Shown: positions 36,255-43,102 of the stretch, one piece after another | Position numbering within the stretch: the first letter of the stretch is position 1 | Layout: each line of letters starts with the position of its first letter | NCBI GenBank assembly: GCA_902773635.1 | Contig: CACYFH010000006.1 | Span: 1-57,197, forward strand | Direction of reading: 5' to 3' | Origin: an uncultured Ruminococcus sp. | Lineage (GTDB): Bacteria > Bacillota > Clostridia > Oscillospirales > Acutalibacteraceae | Length of the DNA: 57,197 nt | Translations under genes and position numbers: made by a program | Notes under the pieces: generated by a model | What the model was told of the DNA's origin: nothing | The model's input: the letters and a program-made list of their open reading frames with translations, nothing else | Databases searched by the model: none

Positions 36255-37781
36255 TCACTCCTCACCGGTAGGGATGATGGGGAGGATGAAGTAGAAGTCG
36301 GAGCCTTCGCCTAATTTGGACGCGACGCCGAAGTCCGCGTCGTGGGCGAGGAGGATATTCTTGACGATGGAAAGCCCCAGTCCGGTGCCGATCACGGCGC
36401 GGCGGTGCTCCTTATCGACGCGGTAGTAGCGATCCCAGATGTGCTGGAGCTTGTCCTCGGGGATGCCCTCGCCGTGGTCGATCACGTCCACGCGCACCTT
36501 CTCGCCGGAGACGGTCTGGCGGACGATGACGGTCTTGTCCTCGCCGATATAGTTGATGGCGTTGTTGATCAGGTTGTAGAGCACCTGCGTCATGCGGAGC
36601 TCGTCGCCCATGATGAACACCTCCTCGTTATGCTCGAAGATGATGTTCAGTCCGTCGCTCTCGATCAGCTTGGTGTAGCGAGAGAAAATGCTCTTGATGC
36701 AGTTCGTGAGGGAGAAGGGCGCGCGCTTGACGTCGGCGGTGCCGCTTTGCAGGCGGGAGATGTCCAGCAGGTCGGTGACGAGGGAGTTCAGGCGGCTGGC
36801 TTCATCAATGATGATCTGGATATTCTCGGGCGTCATCTCGCCGGGCAGGTCGCGCATGACCTCGCTGTAGCCGGTGATCATGGTCAGCGGCGTGCGGAGA
36901 TCGTGGGAGATATTGGCGATCAGCTCCTTCTGGAGAGAATCGACCTTTTTCAGCTCGCTCGCGGCGTAGTTGAGGGTGGCGTTCAGCTCGGTGATCTCGC
37001 GGTACTTCCCGCCCTCAAAGGTGACGTCGTAGTCCTGCTTGGCGAGCGCCTTCGCCTTCTCCGTCGTGTCGGAGATCGGCTTGGCGATCAGCTTTCCGAG
37101 CAGGATGGCGACGGCGATGCTGAGCACGACGATCACGGCGGTGACGATCAATAGCTGGTAGCGCAGGGTCTCGACGACGCTGGAAACAGGGGTGATCTCG
37201 CTCTCCAGGATGACGAGGTACTCGCCGCTGTCGGTCGTGACGACGCGGGCATAGGCGAGGGTCTGGACGGTCTCGCGCTCAAGCGCGGGCTCGTGCATGA
37301 TGACGTCCAAGCGCGCTTCATCCTGGGTGGCGCCGTCCTTGCGGAAGGAGTGCATCTCAAAATGGCGCTCCTTGCCGACCGCGGTGATGGAGGAGCACTC
37401 GCCGCCGTTGTCCTGTGCCTTCTGATAGAGGTCGTAGACCGTGCTCATGGAGATATCCGAGCGGAAGCCGGGCTGGGACGCGGTGACGTACTCGCAGGTG
37501 AAGATGGCGCCGGAGGTGTTGTAGATGCCGACGACCATGGTGTTCTGCTCCTCGATATCGGCGATCAGGTCGGAGAGATCGTCCGAGTCAATGTGGTCGG
37601 AGACCGATCGGGCGCAGGACTTGACCTGGTTCGTCTTGATGTTCTTATAAAAGGATTCCAGAAAGACCGTCTGGAAGAGCCAGAGCACCGCGAGCAGCAG
37701 CGCGGAAAAAATCAGGAAGCCGACTGCGAGGTGAAAGCGCAGAGGGCGTTTCTTTTTCTCAGGTTTCAAAACGATAACCAA
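36255..37781 (-). CDS. Sensor histidine kinase
   Basis: 508 residues. Membrane segment about 18-40, an extracellular sensor domain of about 170 residues, a second membrane segment about 210-232 and a HAMP linker. HisKA follows with phospho-acceptor His293 in NISHDLRTPL, then the HATPase domain (N box NLINNAINYI, G boxes GEGIPEDK and GTGLGLSI). PhoR/WalK-like architecture; the signal is unknown. The start is uncertain: TTG 37781 overlaps the regulator stop, and TTG 37769 has a better-spaced AGAGGAG. It is co-transcribed with the upstream response regulator. Confidence 0.9.
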   Translation of the reverse strand: MVIVLKPEKKKRPLRFHLAVGFLIFSALLLAVLWLFQTVFLESFYKNIKTNQVKSCARSVSDHIDSDDLSDLIADIEEQNTMVVGIYNTSGAIFTCEYVTASQPGFRSDISMSTVYDLYQKAQDNGGECSSITAVGKERHFEMHSFRKDGATQDEARLDVIMHEPALERETVQTLAYARVVTTDSGEYLVILESEITPVSSVVETLRYQLLIVTAVIVVLSIAVAILLGKLIAKPISDTTEKAKALAKQDYDVTFEGGKYREITELNATLNYAASELKKVDSLQKELIANISHDLRTPLTMITGYSEVMRDLPGEMTPENIQIIIDEASRLNSLVTDLLDISRLQSGTADVKRAPFSLTNCIKSIFSRYTKLIESDGLNIIFEHNEEVFIMGDELRMTQVLYNLINNAINYIGEDKTVIVRQTVSGEKVRVDVIDHGEGIPEDKLQHIWDRYYRVDKEHRRAVIGTGLGLSIVKNILLAHDADFGVASKLGEGSDFYFILPIIPTGEE

Positions 37782-38433
37782 CTCCTCTGAGGGTGACGAT
37801 CAGCGAGGCGTACTCGCCGAGGCTTTTGCGAAGCAGCTTGATGTGGGTGTCGAGGGTGCGGTCGTCGCCGAAGAAGTCATAGCCCCAGACCTTGGAGATC
37901 AGCTGCTCGCGGGTGAGGGCGATGCCCTTGTTGTTGACCATGTAGAACAGCAGCTCGTACTCGCGGGGCGTGAGCTGGACGCGCTCGCCGTCGACGGTGA
38001 CGACGCGGGCGGCGAAGTCGATGGAGAGACCCTTGTAGACGAAGCGGCTCTTGCTGTCGTCCTTCTTATCGGCGCCTGCGCGCCGCAAAACCGCGCCGAC
38101 GCGCATCATCAGCTCCTTGGGGGAGAAGGGCTTGACGACGTAGTCGTCTACGCCGGCTTCAAAGCCGCTGAGACGGTCGTACTCCTCGCCGCGGGCGGAG
38201 AGCATGATGACCGGGGTGTTGCTGAATTTGCGGATGGCGGTCACGGCGCCGAAGCCGTCGAGCACCGGCATCATGATGTCCATGATGATGAGGTCGTAGG
38301 TGTTGTTGCGGCATTTGAGCACGGCTTGCTCGCCGTCCTCAGCCTCGTCGACCTCGTGACCCTCGTAGAGGGCATATTTTTTGATCAGTTCGCGGATGCG
38401 GAACTCGTCGTCTACGATCAGAAGTTTGCTCAT
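37759..38433 (-). CDS. OmpR/PhoB-type response regulator
   Basis: 224 residues: receiver domain with phospho-acceptor Asp52 (IIMDIMMP), Ser/Thr in MLSARG and Lys in VVKPFSPKEL, followed by a winged-helix DNA-binding domain (VQLTPREYELL, GYDFFGDDRTLDTHI, VGYRFET). AAGGTGG lies 7 bases before the ATG. A TATAAT-like -10 is at 38462-38467 on the minus strand with a poor -35, as expected of an activator-dependent promoter. Its nearest upstream neighbour is a dockerin gene in the same direction, a possible but unproven target. Confidence 0.94.
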   Translation of the reverse strand: MSKLLIVDDEFRIRELIKKYALYEGHEVDEAEDGEQAVLKCRNNTYDLIIMDIMMPVLDGFGAVTAIRKFSNTPVIMLSARGEEYDRLSGFEAGVDDYVVKPFSPKELMMRVGAVLRRAGADKKDDSKSRFVYKGLSIDFAARVVTVDGERVQLTPREYELLFYMVNNKGIALTREQLISKVWGYDFFGDDRTLDTHIKLLRKSLGEYASLIVTLRGVGYRFET

Positions 38434-38506
38434 TTTATTCCCACCTTATCAGTATAGGATCATTATATCAGGTGAATGTGACGGTTGTATGATGAAAGGG
38501 TTACAG

Positions 38507-38532
38507 GTTGGTTAGTGGTTAGTGGTTAGTGA
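38507..38532. repeat. Short GTTAGTG heptamer array
   Basis: GGTTGGTTAGTGGTTAGTGG-like units, about 3.5 copies, lie between the dockerin C terminator and the regulator promoter. Confidence 0.7.
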
Positions 38533-38552
38533 TCATATGATGGATTTGAAAA

Positions 38553-38579
38553 ACGGCGCTCTCGGTAGGAGAGCGCCGT
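38553..38579 (-). terminator. Intrinsic terminator after dockerin protein C
   Basis: Minus strand: ACGGCGCTCTC-CTACC-GAGAGCGCCGT followed by TTTTC. An 11-bp perfect stem 21 bases beyond the stop codon; it separates the dockerin gene from the two-component operon. Confidence 0.88.
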
Positions 38580-38600
38580 AGGCTTTCGCTTGATTAAGGA

Positions 38601-39611
38601 TTACTCCTCATCCTTGTAGGGCTTGGAGCCGTCCATGTTGCACATCTTCGCCAGATATCTCTGGATGCGGGTCGCGTCGATGATGGAGACATAGCCGTCG
38701 CCGTCGGCGTCAGCCGCGTCGAGCATGGAGGTATCGGTGATCTCGTTGATGTGAGCGAGGTGCTCCTGGATCGCCAGAACGTCCGCTACGTCAACGACCT
38801 TGTCGTTGTTGACGTCGCCGGGCTTGGAGTGATGATGATCGGGGTTCACGCAGGAAGCGGTTCTGCCGTGGTAGTTCTCGCTCTCCGTGGGGTAGAGGCC
38901 GTAGCAGCCGCTGCCGTAGTAAACATAGAGGTCGAAGTCATAGTTCGGGAAGCCGGTCAGCGCGTTGATAGTGGCGCGGGATTCATCCGGATTCATGATA
39001 GCGATACAGCCGTCGCAGTCGGTATCATAGTTCGGAGTGCCCTCGGGAAGGGTATCGTAGGTCCATTCGTCGCAGCCCTCGGTGTTCATATCCTTGATCT
39101 GGCGGGCAAAGTTAAAGATCGGCTTTGTCGGATCCATACCGCCGTTAACGCCGTTGTTCCAGGTTACCATGGGAGAGGAACCGTCGTTGACCATCGTGAT
39201 GGAGTAGATGCGGTTCGCCTTATCGACGAGGTGAGCCTGATAGCCGCACCACTTAACAGTGCCGCCGCCGACGTCGGTCCAGTCGGAACCGGTACCGCTC
39301 CACCAGTAAGCGCAAACGTGCATGTAAGGCTCGGAATCGTCGGGACCTGCAAAGGTGTTGTACTCATTAGCCCAATCCGCAGGAGCCTGGAAGTAGATCG
39401 TCTGGGTCTCGTTCATATCGCCGCCGTTCGCAGAAACAGCGTCCTCGCTGTAGGGGGTGTTGGCGTCTACGGTGTAGGAATCGCTGGGATTGTATACAGT
39501 GCCGGGAGACAGCTTGGAATAATCGCCGTCGCTGTTGTAAGCGTTGACAGAGACTGCCGCGACAGATACTACCAGCATTACAGCAAGCAGAATGCTAATA
39601 ATTTTTTTCAT
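38601..39611 (-). CDS. Secreted dockerin protein C
   Basis: 336 residues from the ATG with GGAGG 7 bases upstream. Signal peptide about 1-25 (MKKIISILLAVMLVVSVAAV). An Asp/Asn/Trp/Tyr-rich domain of about 200 residues (TIYFQAPADWANEYNTF, YMHVCAYWWSGTG, WCGYQAHLVD) resembles starch-binding-like beta domains seen in Ruminococcus extracellular proteins, but the family is not certain. It ends in a type-I-like dockerin (PGDVNNDKVVDVADVLAIQ and AADADGDGYVSIIDATRIQ). Its dockerin is clearly different from those of proteins A and B. It has its own promoter and terminator, so it is a single-gene unit. Confidence 0.85.
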   Translation of the reverse strand: MKKIISILLAVMLVVSVAAVSVNAYNSDGDYSKLSPGTVYNPSDSYTVDANTPYSEDAVSANGGDMNETQTIYFQAPADWANEYNTFAGPDDSEPYMHVCAYWWSGTGSDWTDVGGGTVKWCGYQAHLVDKANRIYSITMVNDGSSPMVTWNNGVNGGMDPTKPIFNFARQIKDMNTEGCDEWTYDTLPEGTPNYDTDCDGCIAIMNPDESRATINALTGFPNYDFDLYVYYGSGCYGLYPTESENYHGRTASCVNPDHHHSKPGDVNNDKVVDVADVLAIQEHLAHINEITDTSMLDAADADGDGYVSIIDATRIQRYLAKMCNMDGSKPYKDEE

Positions 39612-39641
39612 GAGAAATCCTCCTAATATATTGGTGCTACT

Positions 39642-39671
39642 ATTATAACATAAGTGATTCAAGGATTACAA
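39642..39671 (-). promoter_or_regulatory. Promoter of dockerin protein C gene
   Basis: Minus strand TTGTAA (39666-39671), 18-base spacer, TATAAT (39642-39647), about 31 bases before the start codon. Confidence 0.75.
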
Positions 39672-39730
39672 GAGCATTTCGTTCACAATTTCGTAAATTT
39701 TCAATATTTTTGTGAAAAAATTGTAATAAT

Positions 39731-39780
39731 AGTTGCTAGTTGCTGGTTGCTGGTTGGTGGTTGTTGGTTGGTGGTTGTTT
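39731..39780. repeat. GTTGCTG heptamer array
   Basis: AGTTGCTAGTTGCTGGTTGCTGGTTGG-like units, followed by GTTGGTGGTTG. It is the same unit type as the first half of 3372-3642. It is followed by a GGGGCGTCG-GGGG-CGACGCCCC hairpin ending in CCTACA (39837-39862). Confidence 0.75.
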
Positions 39781-39920
39781 GTGGGAAGAGGTGATTTGCT
39801 TTGCGGGGAGGGGGCTTTGGCGGAAGTGTTTACGGGGCGTCGGGGGCGACGCCCCCTACATGATGGACTGTGCGGGTCAATGGTTGGTGGGGATAAATGC
39901 CGTTCCGCGGTCTAAAAGCA

Positions 39921-39948
39921 TTGACTTTCCTTTAAAAGCGTGTAAAAT
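39921..39948 (+). promoter_or_regulatory. Promoter of hydE
   Basis: TTGACT (39921-39926), 16-base spacer, TAAAAT (39943-39948), about 29 bases before the ATG. Confidence 0.65.
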
Positions 39949-39976
39949 TGAATTATCTTGAATTGGATGGGTCTAT

Positions 39977-41017
39977 ATGAATTCTTTGGTTGAAAAACTG
40001 AAAAATACGCGCGATTTGAGCGATATTGAGCTGAAAACGCTGATTGAAAGCGATGAATATGATGAAGAATTGCGGCAGGCGGCGGACGCGGTGCGTCGCG
40101 AGCGCTACGGCGACGCGGTCTTTCTGCGCGGGCTGATCGAGATCAGCTCCTACTGCAAGAACAACTGTCTGTACTGCGGGCTGAGAGCGGGAAATCTGCA
40201 CGCGGAGCGGTACAGACTGAGCAGGGAGGAGATCCTCTCCTGTTGTGAGGAAGGGTATGCGCTGGGGTACCGCACCTTCGTCTTACAGGGCGGGGAGGAT
40301 CCGTATTTCACGGACGAGCGCATCTGTGAGATCGTTGCGGAGATCCGTATGCGCTATCCCGACTGTGCGATCACCTTATCTCTGGGCGAGAAGAGCAGAG
40401 AGAGCTATGAGCGGTATTATAAGGCGGGCGCGAACCGCTATCTGCTGCGGCATGAGACCGCTGACCCCGCGCATTACGCGAGGCTCCACCCCGAGAACAT
40501 GAGCTGTGAGAACCGCAAACGCTGTCTCTACGACCTCAAGGAGATCGGGTATCAGGTGGGGTCGGGCTTTATGGTCGGGTCGCCCTATCAGACGACGGAG
40601 AATCTGATCGCCGATCTGCGGTTTTTGCAGGAATTGCAGCCGGATATGATCGGGATCGGGCCGTATATCACGCAGAAGGACACGCCTTTTTGCGATATGA
40701 AAAGCGGCACGGCGGAGCTGACGCTGAGGATGCTGAGCATCCTGCGGCTGATGTTCCCGTATGCGCTCTTGCCGTCGACGACGGCGCTCGGGACGATCCA
40801 CCCGATGGGGCGCGAGATGGGCCTCAGGGCTGGCGGAAACGTCGTGATGCCGAACCTGTCGCCGGTGTCGGTGCGGAAGAAATATGCGATCTATGACGAT
40901 AAGATTTGTACGGGTGAGGAAAGCGCTCAGTGCAGAGGGTGTCTGGAGAGAAGGATCGAGAGCGCGGGGTATCGCGCGGTGACGGACAGAGGAGACGTAA
41001 GGAGAGTTAGGAAATAA
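39977..41017 (+). CDS. hydE: [FeFe] hydrogenase maturation radical SAM protein HydE
   Basis: Radical SAM enzyme of H-cluster assembly, acting with HydG and HydF. It has 346 residues. The radical SAM cluster motif CX3CX2C is Cys60, Cys64, Cys67 (SSYCKNNCLYCGLR), followed by QGGEDPYF and a TIM barrel typical of the HydE/BioB/PylB group. PylB is an alternative, but no pyrrolysine genes are near, and the ISSYCKNNCLYCGLR segment fits HydE. hydF, hydG and a hydrogenase are not in the window. It is a sign of an anaerobic, hydrogen-evolving organism. Confidence 0.85.
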   Translation: MNSLVEKLKNTRDLSDIELKTLIESDEYDEELRQAADAVRRERYGDAVFLRGLIEISSYCKNNCLYCGLRAGNLHAERYRLSREEILSCCEEGYALGYRTFVLQGGEDPYFTDERICEIVAEIRMRYPDCAITLSLGEKSRESYERYYKAGANRYLLRHETADPAHYARLHPENMSCENRKRCLYDLKEIGYQVGSGFMVGSPYQTTENLIADLRFLQELQPDMIGIGPYITQKDTPFCDMKSGTAELTLRMLSILRLMFPYALLPSTTALGTIHPMGREMGLRAGGNVVMPNLSPVSVRKKYAIYDDKICTGEESAQCRGCLERRIESAGYRAVTDRGDVRRVRK

Positions 41018-41089
41018 GGTTCAGCTTTTCTCGGTAGGGGAGACTATATAGATATTATGAGATACTCGCTTCGCTCAAACAAATAATAC

Positions 41090-41150
41090 AATCCCTCAGT
41101 CATCGGACAGGATGTCCGATGACAGCTCCCTTTACCAAAGGGAGCCTTGG
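41090..41150. repeat. Double hairpin repeat between hydE and tcdA
   Basis: GTCATCGGACA-GGA-TGTCCGATGAC (11-bp perfect stem, 41099-41123) is followed by GCTCCCTTT-ACC-AAAGGGAGC (41125-41145). The GCTCCCTT/AAGGGAGC hairpin also occurs in the element at 51102-51174. It may also serve as a hydE transcript end, but no T-tract follows. Confidence 0.7.
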
Positions 41151-41169
41151 ATAGATCAGGAAATGTTTT

Positions 41170-41883
41170 ATGATAAATGAATTTTCACGCACGGAGCTGC
41201 TGCTGGGTGCGGACGGAATGGATAAATTGAAGAAGGCGCACGTCGCGGTGTTCGGCGTGGGCGGCGTGGGCGGCTACGCGGTCGAGGCGCTGGCGCGTTC
41301 CGGCGTGGGTGCGCTGACGCTGATCGACAGCGACACCGTGAGTCTGACGAACATCAACCGCCAGATCATCGCCCTGCACTCGACCGTCGGGCTTCCGAAG
41401 GTGGAGGTCGCCGCCGCGCGCGTCAGGGATATCAACCCCGAATGCCGGGTCACGACCGTTCAGGCGATGTACCTGCCGCAAAATGCGGAGGAATTCGACT
41501 TTTCGCAGTATGACTACATTGTGGACGCGATCGACACCGTGAGCGGGAAGCTCTCGCTCGCCGTGAAAGCGCAGGAGGCGGGCGTGCCGCTGATCGCGGC
41601 GATGGGCGCGGGGAACAAGCTCGACCCGACCGCCTTTGAGGTCGCGGACATCTATGATACGACGGAGTGCCCCTTGGCGCGGATCATGCGTAAGGAGCTG
41701 AGAAAGCGCGGGGTGAGGGCGCTGAAGGTCGTCTACTCGCCCGAGCCGGCGCAAGTGCCGCAGGGTGAGGTCGAAGGGGAGGAAAAGCCGCAGGGCAGGC
41801 GGTCGATCCCCGGCTCGGTCGCGTTCGTACCGAGCGTTGCGGGGCTGATCCTCGCGGGCGAGGTCATCAAGGATTTATACTAA
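41170..41883 (+). CDS. tcdA: tRNA threonylcarbamoyladenosine dehydratase TcdA
   Basis: E1/ThiF-like adenylating enzyme that cyclises t6A37 of tRNA to ct6A. It has 237 residues. Nucleotide-binding GVGGVGG (29-35), then DSDTVSLTNINRQIIA, the characteristic NINRQ segment, and a C-terminal KDLY typical of TcdA/YgdL. ThiF/MoeB-like proteins are alternatives but usually carry CxxC zinc pairs, which are absent here. Confidence 0.9.
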   Translation: MINEFSRTELLLGADGMDKLKKAHVAVFGVGGVGGYAVEALARSGVGALTLIDSDTVSLTNINRQIIALHSTVGLPKVEVAAARVRDINPECRVTTVQAMYLPQNAEEFDFSQYDYIVDAIDTVSGKLSLAVKAQEAGVPLIAAMGAGNKLDPTAFEVADIYDTTECPLARIMRKELRKRGVRALKVVYSPEPAQVPQGEVEGEEKPQGRRSIPGSVAFVPSVAGLILAGEVIKDLY

Positions 41884-41942
41884 GTTCTACGAAATTTTCC
41901 GTTAATAAATTTGTTAAAGCGTTTAATGGAAACTTAGTATTA
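41884..41942 (+). repeat. 59-bp third copy of the long repeat
   Basis: Identical to bases 39-97 and to the matching part of 48185-48283, starting one base after the tcdA stop codon. It lacks the GACAGGC hairpin part. It is followed at 42003-42026 by a GGACGACC-AATG-GGCGTCCCTACA element and at 42031-42060 by ACCGGCAACCGGTGACCGGTAAC units. Confidence 0.88.
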
Positions 41943-42147
41943 TTGTTGCAATAAAACAGGGTTTATGGTAGAATTTGAGAAGATGGGTGGAGAAAAGGCT
42001 TCGGACGACCAATGGGCGTCCCTACAAATAAAACCGGCAACCGGTGACCGGTAACTACCACCCAAAATAACCCATCTACATATTTCACGCAAAAATGAAC
42101 CGTATTGAGGGTATAATACTCTATATCAAAGGAAAGGTTCTGATTGT

Positions 42148-42321
42148 GTGACGGATGAAAGAGACGCGTGGAACTCGTTCTGCGAGAGCGGGAGCGTGCT
42201 GGATTATCTGGCGTATAAAAACGTTCAGCGAGCGGGCGGGGACGCGGCAGGAGCAGAAACAGACAGTGAAATTCAAGACCAACGGACTGATACTCAAACA
42301 ACAGAATATCGGCGAACGTGA
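42148..42321 (+). CDS. YqzL-like small protein overlapping recO
   Basis: 57 codons from GTG 42148, with GGAAAGG 10 bases upstream. The residues around Trp8, Phe11, Ser14-Gly15 and Tyr20-Leu21-Ala-Tyr23-Lys24 (AWNSFCESGSVLDYLAYK) match the pattern of Bacillus YqzL, a short conserved protein of unknown function coded immediately before recO. The frame continues 56 bases into recO. The C-terminal half, rich in Gln, Thr and Glu, is probably less constrained because it overlaps. Too short for routine gene calling. Confidence 0.6.
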   Translation: MTDERDAWNSFCESGSVLDYLAYKNVQRAGGDAAGAETDSEIQDQRTDTQTTEYRRT

Positions 42322-43018
42322 CAAGCTGGTCTGGATCCTGACGCAGAGCCACGGCATTTTGCGCGCCTTTGCACGGGGTGCGAAGAATATCAAGAGCCCC
42401 AAGTGCGCCGGCACGGGGCTTTTGTCGTATTCGGCGCTCTCGGTCTTTGAGGGGAGAGACAGCTACTCGGTGGACGAGGCGGTCTCAATCGAGCAATTCA
42501 CGGGCTTGCAGAGAGATATCGAGAAGCTCGCGCTGGCGCAGTATTTCTCTGAGCTTTGTTTGAACCTCTGTCCCGTCGGGCAGGAGGCGGATGAGCAGCT
42601 CAGGCTGATGCTGAACTCGCTGTACATTTTGGCGAATGATAAGCGGCCGCGCGCGCAGGTGAAGGTCTGCTTTGAGATGCGGCTGATCGCCATGAGCGGG
42701 TATATGCCCGACCTCGTGATGTGCGCGGGGTGCGGGGAGTATGAGACGCCCGAGATGGTGTTCGTCCCGCATACGGGGAAGCTCTTTTGCTCCGCCTGCG
42801 CCGAGAGGCAGGGCGTGCAGGGAGTGCGGCTTCCCGCGGCGGCTGTGACGGCGCTGCGGCACGCGGTCTATGCGGACGCGGACAAGCTGTTCTCCTTCGT
42901 TTTGAAGGAGGAATTGTGGGAGCCGCTGTCGCTCGCGAGCGAGCAGTATGTGGCGTATATGACGCAGAAGGATTACCCGACGCTGCAGTTTTATAAGAGT
43001 ATGGGTAATAGGGAATAG
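42266..43018 (+). CDS. recO: DNA repair protein RecO
   Basis: RecO, the annealing and RecA-loading partner of RecF and RecR. The preferred start is GTG 42266, giving 250 residues that begin MKFKTNGLILKQQNIGERDK, the family N-terminus (OB fold). An in-frame ATG at 42155 would add about 37 residues coded over the YqzL-like ORF. The zinc module is CAGCGEYE...CSAC (about 152-180). The last codons lie in a GAATAG repeat. Confidence 0.92.
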   Translation: MKFKTNGLILKQQNIGERDKLVWILTQSHGILRAFARGAKNIKSPKCAGTGLLSYSALSVFEGRDSYSVDEAVSIEQFTGLQRDIEKLALAQYFSELCLNLCPVGQEADEQLRLMLNSLYILANDKRPRAQVKVCFEMRLIAMSGYMPDLVMCAGCGEYETPEMVFVPHTGKLFCSACAERQGVQGVRLPAAAVTALRHAVYADADKLFSFVLKEELWEPLSLASEQYVAYMTQKDYPTLQFYKSMGNRE

Positions 43019-43083
43019 AGAATAGTGAATAGAGAATAGAGAATAGAGAACGGTTATGGGTGGGCTTCGCCCACACCCGATAG
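43009..43083. repeat. GAATAGAGAATAG repeat plus GGGTGGG hairpin
   Basis: 7-8-base GAATAGA/GAATAGT units begin inside the last codons of recO, then GGGTGGGC-TTC-GCCCACACCC. It is an inverted relative of the element at 104-163. Such a repeat overlapping a stop codon suggests it has truncated or extended the C-terminus of recO. Confidence 0.7.
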
Positions 43084-43102
43084 ATATTATTAGGAAAGAA
43101 TT

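Noticed and set aside
39733..39961. Two open frames of 60-73 codons before hydE
   Set aside because: They run through the GTTGCTG heptamer array and the GTAGGG hairpin, and the products are repeat-derived.
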